A DNA stretch of 14,861 bases, from the NCBI GenBank assembly GCA_016869915.1, contig VGDA01000036.1, forward strand, positions 1 through 14,861, read 5' to 3'. Below are positions 7,279 through 13,105 of this stretch, in pieces; position 1 is the stretch's first letter, and every line of letters starts with the position of its first letter. Origin of the DNA: Alphaproteobacteria bacterium. Lineage in GTDB: Bacteria; Pseudomonadota; Alphaproteobacteria; CACIAM-22H2. The position numbers were made by a program, and so were the translations under genes. The notes beneath the pieces are model-generated. The model had not been told where the DNA came from and did no database searches. It saw only the letters and a list, made by a program, of their open reading frames with translations.

Positions 7279-7285
7279 CATCGAC

Positions 7286-8182
7286 GTGAGGCCACCCGCC
7301 TGGCGGCTGCTGCTCGCCTACGCCGCCATCTATTTCCTCTGGGGCTCGACCTATCTCGCGATCAAGTGGGCGGTTGAGACCGTGCCGCCCGCGCTGGCCA
7401 TGGGCGGGCGCAGCGTCGTGGGTGGCGCCTGCATGCTCGCGCTCGCCTTCGCCCTGCGCGCGCGCATGCCGACGCGGCGGGAACTGGCGGCGGCGGCTCT
7501 CGTCGGCACGCTCTTCTTCGCGGGCAACCAGGGGCTGCTCGCCACGGCGCAGACGCGCCTGCCTTCCGGCGTGGCGGCCCTGCTGATCGCGACCATCCCC
7601 TTCTTCGTGCCGCTCTCTCTCTGGGCGCTGGGCGGCGGACGGCCCAGCGCGCGCACGGCGCTCGGCGTCGGCATCGGCGTGGCGGGCGTCGCGCTTCTCG
7701 TGAATGGCGGTGCCGCGCTCGGCATGGCCGACCCGTTCTACGCGGGGATCACGCTGCTCGGCGCGGCCAGCTGGGCGCTCGGCACGGTGCTCGCCACGCG
7801 GCTGCCCCGGCCGCCAAGCCTGCTCGTCAACGCCGGCTCGCAGCTCCTGGTGGGCGGCTGCGTCCTGCTTCTGCTCGGCTTCGCCTTCGGGCAGGTAGAG
7901 CCGGGCATGCTGGAGCGCGCGTCGCTGCGCTCGCTGGCGGGGATCGCCTACCTCCTCGTCTTCGGCACGTTCTGCGGCTTCGGCGCCTTCGTCTGGCTGA
8001 CGCGCCACGAGCCGCCGACGCGCATCTCCACCTATGCCTTCGTGAACCCGGTGGTCGCGGTGCTGATCGGGCATTTCGCGGCCGGCGAGCCGCTCACCGT
8101 CGCGATGCTCCTCGCCATGGCCGCCATCGTCGGCGCCGTCGTTCTTATCGTCTTCGATCGCGTCGGGGCGCAGCGGCGCTAG
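7286..8182 (+). CDS. EamA/DMT-superfamily permease
   Basis: A 298-residue inner-membrane protein with about ten hydrophobic helices arranged as two EamA repeats. The first begins LLLAYAAIYFLWGSTYLAIK, a classic opening of the drug/metabolite transporter superfamily. The second repeat starts near FYAGITLLGAASWALGTVLA and ends with ISTYAFVNPVVAVLIGHFAAGEPL. Such proteins mostly export metabolites or amino acids; the substrate is unknown. GTG 7286, 8 nt past the permease stop, places the first helix near the N-terminus as in relatives. TTG 7253 would add 11 residues and overlap the permease by 26 nt. Neither has a good ribosome site, so coupling to the upstream gene is likely. Being last in the TAXI unit, it might export a product of the compound imported, but that is inference. 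The stop codon lies inside a strong hairpin. Confidence 0.88.
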   Translation: MRPPAWRLLLAYAAIYFLWGSTYLAIKWAVETVPPALAMGGRSVVGGACMLALAFALRARMPTRRELAAAALVGTLFFAGNQGLLATAQTRLPSGVAALLIATIPFFVPLSLWALGGGRPSARTALGVGIGVAGVALLVNGGAALGMADPFYAGITLLGAASWALGTVLATRLPRPPSLLVNAGSQLLVGGCVLLLLGFAFGQVEPGMLERASLRSLAGIAYLLVFGTFCGFGAFVWLTRHEPPTRISTYAFVNPVVAVLIGHFAAGEPLTVAMLLAMAAIVGAVVLIVFDRVGAQRR

Positions 8183-8197
8183 GCCCGCTGCGCCCCG
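8164..8197. terminator. 13-bp perfect hairpin between convergent genes (probable bidirectional terminator)
   Basis: The arms 8164-8176 (CGGGGCGCAGCGG) and 8185-8197 (CCGCTGCGCCCCG) pair perfectly over 13 bp around the 8-nt loop CGCTAGGC. Two further pairs follow beyond one mismatch. The hairpin includes the last codons and the TAG of the EamA gene and ends 14 bp before the stop of the convergent DUF1499 gene. Position and stability argue for a terminator or mRNA 3' barrier in both directions. No T tract follows on either strand, so it is not a textbook intrinsic terminator. Confidence 0.6.
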
Positions 8198-8210
8198 TCG
8201 TCGCCGGCCG

Positions 8211-8732
8211 TCAGCGCGCGACCGGCGCGACAGAGGTCAGGCGCGCCAGCCAGCGTTCCAGCCGGGCGCGGTTGGCGCCGAGGTCGCCGTAGCCGATCCG
8301 GGAGCGCGAATAGAGCGCCAGCGTGCTGTGGTCGTCGGGCAGGTCGACATAGAGGACATCGATCGTGTCCGGGAAGCCGAGCAACCGCGTGCGCTGGACG
8401 TAGCGTTCGGTGCCTGCGCGCGCGTCGACGTCGACGCGCTGGAGCGACTCCTCCGCCGCCAGGGCGCGGGCCATTGCGGCGCGCAGCGCCCGCGCGTCGA
8501 GCGCGAAGACCGGGGAGGTGACATCCGCGCGCGCCGTGCCGGCGAAGCCTGGGGGCGCGGCAAGCGCGTCATTTGGCGAGTTGCGTCTCTGCAGCCGCGC
8601 GAAGTCGACCGCTCCCAGGTCGGCCGGCCCGAAGACGCCCCAGGCGCGCTCCGGGCCGAGGGCGGCGAAGGCGAGCCCCGCGAGCAGTGCCAGGGTTCCA
8701 AGGCCGGCGGCGAGGGCCATCGCCGCTCTCAT
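8211..8732 (-). CDS. DUF1499 domain protein, membrane-anchored
   Basis: A 173-residue protein. One hydrophobic segment at about residues 5-26 is a signal anchor or uncleaved signal peptide, with the rest probably periplasmic. The C-terminal SRSRIGYGDLGANRARLERW (142-161) is the hallmark of DUF1499, and the middle (VTSPVFALDARALRAAMARA, and IDVLYVDLPDDHSTLALYSR) fits the family. Its molecular function is not known. The chosen start is ATG 8732; a GTG immediately upstream (8735) is an alternative, and a GGGG run lies 5-8 nt before the ATG. It is 37 nt downstream of tctA on the same strand and is probably the last gene of the tctCBA operon, although DUF1499 proteins are not known parts of TTT transporters. 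It converges with the EamA gene across the hairpin. Confidence 0.8.
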   Translation of the reverse strand: MRAAMALAAGLGTLALLAGLAFAALGPERAWGVFGPADLGAVDFARLQRRNSPNDALAAPPGFAGTARADVTSPVFALDARALRAAMARALAAEESLQRVDVDARAGTERYVQRTRLLGFPDTIDVLYVDLPDDHSTLALYSRSRIGYGDLGANRARLERWLARLTSVAPVAR

Positions 8733-8769
8733 CACGGCCCCGCGACCGTCCTGCGGGCTTCAGCCGCAG

Positions 8770-10254
8770 TCATGCGGTGGCGACGCGCCGGCGTCGCCAG
8801 GCCGAAAACCCGGGCCAGGCGAGCAGGACGAGCGACGTCAGCAGCATCGCCGCGGGGAAGGGCTGGGTGAAGACCGGGGTCCAGTCGCCGGCGGTCATCA
8901 TCATGCCCGAACGGAACTTGGATTCCGCCAGCGGCGCGAGAATGAAGCCGATCACGAAGGGACCGAGCGGGATCTTCGCGCGCTCCATCGCGAAGCCGGC
9001 GACGCCGAAGGCGAGCATCACCCAGACCTCGAACATGCGGCTGTTGGAGGCGAAGACGCCGACCACGCAGAAGACCAGCACGATCGGCAGCACATAGGCC
9101 TTCGGCACCAGCATCAGCCGCGCCAGCATTCCGGCGCTGGCCGTCATCATCACCCACATCGCGACGGTCGAGACGAGGCAGGCCGCGATGATCATGTTGA
9201 CGATCTCGGGCTTCGACTGGAACAGCAGCGGGCCCGGCTGGATGCCGTGGATGAGGAGCGCGCTCATCAGGAAGACGTCGATGACGCTGCCGGGAATGCC
9301 CATCGCGATCAGCGGGATCAGCGCCCCGCCGACCGTGGCGTTGTTGGCGGCCTCCGACGCGACGATGCCGTCGGGATGGCCGGTGCCGAATTTCTCCGGC
9401 TCGGCGGACATGTTCTTGGCGACCGTGTAGGCGACGACCGACCCCACATTCGCGCCGATCCCGGGCAGGATGCCGATCCAGGTGCCGATGGCGGCGGAGC
9501 GCAGCAGGTTCCAGCGCTGCGCGATCCAGTCGCCGAGCCCCATCAGGATGCCCTTGCGCGCATAGGCGATCGTGTCGCCGCGCTCGCGGATCGATACAGC
9601 GTCGGCGATGCAGGTGCCGACCGCGAAGACGCCGACCAGGACGGGCAGGTTGTCGAGGCCGCCCTGCAACTGCCACCAGTCGAAGGTGAAACGCATCTCG
9701 CCGCTATTGGCGTCTGATCCCGGAAAGCTGAACAGCGCACCGAGCGCGCCGGACAGCAGTCCCTTGAGCAGCGACCCCTGGCTGACCGATGCGATCAGCA
9801 CGAGCGCCATGATCACTAGGGCGAAGTAGTCGAAGGGGCCGAAACGGTTTGCGATGCGCGACAGCGGCTCCGTGATCGTCGCCAGCGCCACCCAGGCGAA
9901 GAGCGCGCCGAAGGTCGATGCGCCGATCCCGAGGCCGAGCGCGCGTCCGGCCATGCCCGCCTTCGCCATCGGATGGCCGTCGAAGGTGGTCATCACGTTC
10001 GCCGGCGTGCCCGGCATGCGCAGCAGCGTGGCGGAGATGAGGCCGCCGGTGATCGACCCCGTATACATCGACACCAGAAGGTTCATGGCGTCGATCGGCG
10101 TCATGTAGAAGGTGATCGGCAGGGCCAGGGCGATCAGCATCGAGCCGGTGAGGCCGGGGATCGCGCCGACGATGATCCCGAGGCCCGTCCCGAGCGCCAT
10201 GAGGAAGAAGGGCCACGGCGTGAAGAGGCTGAGGATGGCGCTGCCGAGGTCCAT
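8770..10254 (-). CDS. tctA: Tripartite tricarboxylate transporter large permease TctA
   Basis: A 494-residue inner-membrane protein of normal length for TctA, with roughly a dozen hydrophobic helices. Two glycine-rich signature regions are visible: GTGLGIIVGAIPGLTGSMLI (near residues 22-41) and GILPGIGANVGSVVAYTVAK further on, the latter followed by HPDGIVASEAANNATVGGAL. These are the repeated halves of the TctA domain. With TctB and the TctC binding protein it imports a carboxylate-type solute, driven by an ion gradient. The ATG at 10254 is 9 nt after the tctB stop, and the ribosome site GAGG overlaps that stop (TGAGG). The family often carries compounds other than citrate, so the substrate is open. 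Confidence 0.95.
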   Translation of the reverse strand: MDLGSAILSLFTPWPFFLMALGTGLGIIVGAIPGLTGSMLIALALPITFYMTPIDAMNLLVSMYTGSITGGLISATLLRMPGTPANVMTTFDGHPMAKAGMAGRALGLGIGASTFGALFAWVALATITEPLSRIANRFGPFDYFALVIMALVLIASVSQGSLLKGLLSGALGALFSFPGSDANSGEMRFTFDWWQLQGGLDNLPVLVGVFAVGTCIADAVSIRERGDTIAYARKGILMGLGDWIAQRWNLLRSAAIGTWIGILPGIGANVGSVVAYTVAKNMSAEPEKFGTGHPDGIVASEAANNATVGGALIPLIAMGIPGSVIDVFLMSALLIHGIQPGPLLFQSKPEIVNMIIAACLVSTVAMWVMMTASAGMLARLMLVPKAYVLPIVLVFCVVGVFASNSRMFEVWVMLAFGVAGFAMERAKIPLGPFVIGFILAPLAESKFRSGMMMTAGDWTPVFTQPFPAAMLLTSLVLLAWPGFSAWRRRRVATA

Positions 10255-10263
10255 GATCGCGCC

Positions 10264-10737
10264 TCAGGGAAGATCGGTGACGAGGATCTTGGTGAAAACG
10301 TGGCGCAGGCCGAAGCCGAGCACGACCGCGATCGCGAGGATCGCGGGCAGCGCGGCGCGCCGGAAATCGGCGAGGAACCAGATGGAGAGCGCGAGGAACG
10401 CGATCGTCGCCGGGGCGTAGCTGGCGACTCCGAGCCCCATCGCCGCGACATAGGCGCAGGTCCCCGCCATCAGCGCCGCCGCCGCCCAGGGGCGCGGCAC
10501 GTAGCCGGGATCGTCGGGCGGCGGCGCCGCGCCCTGCGCGAGGCGCCAGCCGGCGCGCAGCGTCATGGCGCCGGCCAGCGCGATGACGATCCATGCGACC
10601 GCGCGCGGCACGGGGGCGGGACCGATCGGCTCGAAGATCCCGGGCCCCAGCTTGCGCGAATCCCAGAGGAACGCCGCCGCGATCGCGATCGCGGCGGCGC
10701 CCGTCCCGAATTCCCAGCGCGTGGCGTTGCGGTCCAT
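10264..10737 (-). CDS. tctB: Tripartite tricarboxylate transporter small permease TctB
   Basis: A 157-residue inner-membrane protein with four to five hydrophobic segments, at about residues 10-25, 46-63, 84-104 and, as one or two helices, 108-145. The first segment, GAAAIAIAAAFLWDSRKLGP, and the following GPAPVPRAVAWIVIALAGAM have the usual TctB layout, and the length fits. It forms the membrane complex with TctA. It lies between tctC and tctA, 9 nt after the tctC stop, with GAGAGG of the stop region (TGAGAGG) serving as ribosome site before the ATG at 10737. Sequence conservation in TctB is low, so context carries much of the assignment. Confidence 0.9.
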   Translation of the reverse strand: MDRNATRWEFGTGAAAIAIAAAFLWDSRKLGPGIFEPIGPAPVPRAVAWIVIALAGAMTLRAGWRLAQGAAPPPDDPGYVPRPWAAAALMAGTCAYVAAMGLGVASYAPATIAFLALSIWFLADFRRAALPAILAIAVVLGFGLRHVFTKILVTDLP

Positions 10738-10746
10738 CGTCGCCTC

Positions 10747-11706
10747 TCAGCGCGGAATGGAGGCCCTGGCGACGGGTTCGATCGCCTTGAACTCGTCGTC
10801 CAGTCGCTTGCGGAACTCCTCGCCGCGCATGAACTGGTCGGTCTGCGCCTGGCGGTCGAAGAACTCCTTCATCTCGGGCAGGCGGACGGCCTTGGCGAGC
10901 ATGTCGGCCATGCCGTCGATCGCTTCGCGCGGGGTTCCCTTCGGGGCGAACCAGTAATTCTCGATGCAGTACTCGAAGCCGAGCCCGAGTTCGCGCGCGG
11001 TCGGGATCTCGGGTTCCAGCGACAGGCGCTGCGGGCCGGAATAGGCCAGCGCGCGGATGTTGCCCGCCTTGTAGCTCTGGTATTCGGAACTCGACAGGAC
11101 CGTGGACTGCGTCTGGCCGCCGGTGATCGCCGCGTAGTTCTCGCCGCCGCCGCCGATCTGGACGAAGCGGAACTTGGCGCCGGGATAGCCCTGCTCCATG
11201 AACACGCCCATCATGTGGTTGAGCGCGCCGATATTGACGCCCATGGTGATCGTGCTGGGGCTGGCCTTGGCCGCGTCGAGAAGCTCCTTGAGCGTCCGGT
11301 AGGGCGAATCCTTGCGCACGATCGGGTGCAGGCAGAACCCGCCGGTAAGCGCGACCGGCTCGAAGTCGCGGTAGGACAGGTTGCGCTGCGGCGCGACGAC
11401 CTCGCCCGACAGCAGCGCCGAGTGGATCACCAGGAAGGTGTAGCCATCCGGCGCCGCGTTCTTGACCTGGGTCGAGCCGACCGAAAAATGGCCGCCGACA
11501 TTGATCACGGTCAGGGGGTGGGGCAGCAGGCTCTTGTCCTGCACGATCTTCTGGATGTTGCGGGTGAGGATGTCGGTCGTCCCTCCCGGCCCGAAGGGAA
11601 CGGTGACGCGGACCGGCTTCTCCGGCCATGCCGCGGCCGAGGGCTGGACGAGGGCCAGCGCCGCGGCGAAGGATGCACAGGCGATCGTCAGGTGTCTTGC
11701 GGGCAT
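10747..11706 (-). CDS. tctC: TctC (Bug-family) periplasmic substrate-binding protein
   Basis: A 319-residue periplasmic receptor of the tripartite tricarboxylate transporter. Residues 1-25 are a signal peptide ending in PSAAA, followed by the family opening WPEKPVRVTVPFGPGGTTDI. Later marks are FVQIGGGGENYAAITGGQT and the EPEIPTARELG segment before the C-terminal helices. Known Bug proteins bind carboxylates, amino acids or aromatic acids; the ligand here is unknown. ATG 11706 is preceded by GAGGGAGG and a run of seven A residues (six upstream plus that of the ATG), an excellent ribosome site. The frame is open for 40 codons upstream, but those codons look non-coding and would bury the signal peptide. 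It leads the operon tctC-tctB-tctA-DUF1499. No TctD/TctE regulator genes are present. Confidence 0.94.
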   Translation of the reverse strand: MPARHLTIACASFAAALALVQPSAAAWPEKPVRVTVPFGPGGTTDILTRNIQKIVQDKSLLPHPLTVINVGGHFSVGSTQVKNAAPDGYTFLVIHSALLSGEVVAPQRNLSYRDFEPVALTGGFCLHPIVRKDSPYRTLKELLDAAKASPSTITMGVNIGALNHMMGVFMEQGYPGAKFRFVQIGGGGENYAAITGGQTQSTVLSSSEYQSYKAGNIRALAYSGPQRLSLEPEIPTARELGLGFEYCIENYWFAPKGTPREAIDGMADMLAKAVRLPEMKEFFDRQAQTDQFMRGEEFRKRLDDEFKAIEPVARASIPR

Positions 11707-11817
11707 TTTTTTCCTCCCTCGGTTGGTGTCTCGCGTGCCCCCGAGAGCCCGCTCGCATTTCCTGACCCGGTCTCCGGAACCATCGGGGGAGCTCTTTCCC
11801 GGGCCAAGCCGCCACGA

Positions 11818-11880
11818 GGGCGGCATCCGCCCGAACTACGCACGGTCCCGCGCCAGCAGGTCAAGGTTCGAGTTCGGGCG
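11818..11880. repeat. 10-bp perfect inverted repeat overlapping a short GC hairpin
   Basis: CGCCCGAACT (11828-11837) and AGTTCGGGCG (11871-11880) are perfect reverse complements 33 nt apart. The left arm overlaps CCGCCC (11827-11832), which can instead pair with GGGCGG (11818-11823); that in turn competes with GCCGCC/GGCGGC (11808-11813 and 11819-11824). The pairings exclude one another. On the leftward strand they would lie 100-175 nt before tctC. Confidence 0.45.
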
Positions 11881-11887
11881 ATGCGCG

Positions 11888-11938
11888 TCGAAGGAAGCGA
11901 CGCACGAGGCGAACAGGACCGCGCGTCGAGGCCTTCGA
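11888..11938. repeat. Two-part stem-loop (7 bp + 3x3 internal loop + 6 bp)
   Basis: TCGAAGG (11888-11894) pairs with CCTTCGA (11932-11938). After a symmetrical 3x3 internal loop, CGACGC (11898-11903) pairs with GCGTCG (11923-11928), leaving a 19-nt terminal loop. Thirteen Watson-Crick pairs in one nested structure is more than I would expect from a random 51-mer, although the GC content makes short pairings common. Confidence 0.4.
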
Positions 11939-11972
11939 GCACCGGCTCTAACGTCCGGGTCGAGAGCGAGCC

Positions 11973-11996
11973 GTCGCGTAGCGAGCGATGCGCGAC
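11973..11996 (+). repeat. 8-bp hairpin with one G-U pair
   Basis: GTCGCGTA (11973-11980) pairs with TGCGCGAC (11989-11996) around the loop GCGAGCGA. One position is T opposite G, which is a G-U pair only in a rightward transcript; in the leftward transcript it would be an A-C mismatch. If the structure matters as RNA, this favours the plus strand. Confidence 0.35.
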
Positions 11997-12051
11997 TGAT
12001 CGGGCCCGCTTGCCAGGCAGGCATGGCCGGGTCCCTTGCAGGCAGTCCCAG

Positions 12052-12070
12052 GGCGCGCTCGAAGCGCGCC
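12052..12070. repeat. 8-bp perfect hairpin with 3-nt loop
   Basis: GGCGCGCT (12052-12059) and AGCGCGCC (12063-12070) flank the loop CGA. This is a very stable compact hairpin of terminator shape, but no T tract follows on either strand. It lies 125 bp before the esterase start. Confidence 0.4.
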
Positions 12071-12127
12071 TTCGCACCGCCGGAACCGCGAGCGGCAATC
12101 CGTGGCCAGTTCGCGTCGTCCGGAGCG

Positions 12128-12160
12128 GCTGGTCATCCCCGGGATCGTTGCAGGACCAGC
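12128..12160. repeat. 7-bp inverted repeat upstream of the esterase
   Basis: GCTGGTC (12128-12134) and GACCAGC (12154-12160) are perfect reverse complements 19 nt apart. Between them lies the near-palindrome ATCCCCGGGAT (12135-12145). The element ends 35 bp before the esterase ATG, where an operator or leader structure could act. Confidence 0.3.
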
Positions 12161-12195
12161 AGGTATCTGCGCAAGTATCCGCTCTCGTGCATCGG

Positions 12196-13044
12196 ATGCC
12201 TTCTAGGCGCAGCTTTCTCTCCTTGGCGGTTCCGGGCCTCGCGCTCGCCGTGCCCCCTGCGCGCGCGCAGGCGACCGTAGAATGGCGCACGCCCGCAGCC
12301 GTCGCGCCGCGCGTGTCGTACCAGGCCTTCCACAGCCCGGCCGCAGGCACGCGGGTGAGCTTCCACCTCTACGTTCCCGCCGCCCATGCGCAACCCGGCG
12401 GCCGCCGCTATCCGGTGGTGTATTGGCTGCACGGGTCCGGCGGTGGGGTGCCGGGCATCCTCCCCCTCGCGCGCCTGGTCGATGCCGCCATAGAGGCGGG
12501 CCAGGTCCCGCCGATGCTGGTGGTGTTCGTCAACGGATTGCGCATGGGGATGTATGTCGACTGGATGAGCGGAACGGTCCCGATGGAGACCGTGATCGTG
12601 CGCGACCTCGTCGGTCACGTCGACGCGACCTATCGCACGGTCGCCGCCCGCGAGGGTCGACTGCTCGACGGCTTCAGCATGGGGGGCTACGGCGCGGCGC
12701 GTCTGGGCTTCAAGTTTCCCGAGCTGTTCGGCGCCGTGTCGATCATTGGCGCAGGGCCGCTGCAGGCAGTCTATGGCGGCGATCGGGCGAATTTCAGGGT
12801 GGTCAGCCCAAGTCGGCATGCCGCCGACAATGCCGAGCGTATCGCCCGCGAGTCGCGGGTGAGGATGGTGATCGGCGATCGCGACGAGACCTATGCCAAA
12901 AACGAGGCTTTCCACGAGCACCTCGAGCGGCTCGGCATCCCCCACGCTTGGATCGTCCTGCCGGGCGTGGGGCATGACCCGATGGCCGTGCTGGAGGCGC
13001 TGGGCGACCGGCACTGGGCCTTCTACCGCGCCGCTTTCCGGTAG
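12196..13044 (+). CDS. Tat-exported alpha/beta-hydrolase esterase
   Basis: A 282-residue esterase of the esterase D/PHB-depolymerase-like group. Residues 3-8 are the twin-arginine motif SRRSFL, followed by a hydrophobic stretch ending in PARAQA (21-26), so the enzyme is probably exported folded through the Tat pathway. The catalytic Ser is S161 in DGFSMGGYGAARLG, the Asp is D228 or D230 in VIGDRDETY, and the His is H260 in PGVGHDPM. VVYWLHGSGGG (74-84) supplies the oxyanion-hole region. It likely hydrolyses carboxylic esters; the substrate is not evident. ATG 12196 gives the best signal peptide; GTG 12187 would add three residues. No Shine-Dalgarno sequence is seen. The sulfatase gene follows after 61 nt, so the two may be co-transcribed. 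Confidence 0.87.
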   Translation: MPSRRSFLSLAVPGLALAVPPARAQATVEWRTPAAVAPRVSYQAFHSPAAGTRVSFHLYVPAAHAQPGGRRYPVVYWLHGSGGGVPGILPLARLVDAAIEAGQVPPMLVVFVNGLRMGMYVDWMSGTVPMETVIVRDLVGHVDATYRTVAAREGRLLDGFSMGGYGAARLGFKFPELFGAVSIIGAGPLQAVYGGDRANFRVVSPSRHAADNAERIARESRVRMVIGDRDETYAKNEAFHEHLERLGIPHAWIVLPGVGHDPMAVLEALGDRHWAFYRAAFR

Positions 13045-13105
13045 GGTTGGGGTAATCCGGGCTCCGTCCCGCGTTGTGCGTCGCGGCTTGAAGTGGAGAG
13101 ACGAG

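Larger units (their letters stand above)
11707..12195. other. 489-bp gene-free region with a run of inverted repeats
   Basis: This gap separates the divergent tctC operon and the esterase gene. Several frames are open on both strands because of high GC, but none gives a peptide with a recognisable domain, plausible composition or ribosome site. It holds at least five inverted repeats of 6-10 bp arms between 11828 and 12160, described separately, plus a shorter one (CGGCTC/GAGCCG, 11943-11973). I see no convincing promoter in either direction. It may contain regulatory sites for both neighbours, a structured RNA, or a decayed gene. Confidence 0.6.

Noticed and set aside
5191..7281. Leftward 696-codon open frame antisense to the TRAP permease
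   Set aside because: Low-complexity Arg/Asp/His-rich peptide complementary to a clearly conserved membrane protein.
11707..11826. N-terminal extension of tctC by 40 codons
   Set aside because: It would bury the signal peptide and ignore the strong GAGGGAGG ribosome site before ATG 11706.
11838..11880. tRNA gene suggested by the T-loop-like GGTTCGAGTTC and the 10-bp stem
   Set aside because: No 5-bp T-stem pairs around the TTCGA, the closing stem is 10 rather than 7 bp, and there is no anticodon arm.
9973..12195. Rightward open frame extending the esterase upstream
   Set aside because: It crosses the tctA, tctB and tctC genes in antisense; the Tat signal peptide fixes the start at about 12196.
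11688..12350. Leftward 220-codon frame over the intergenic region
   Set aside because: It overlaps the start of tctC and the esterase in antisense, has no ribosome site and no recognisable domain.
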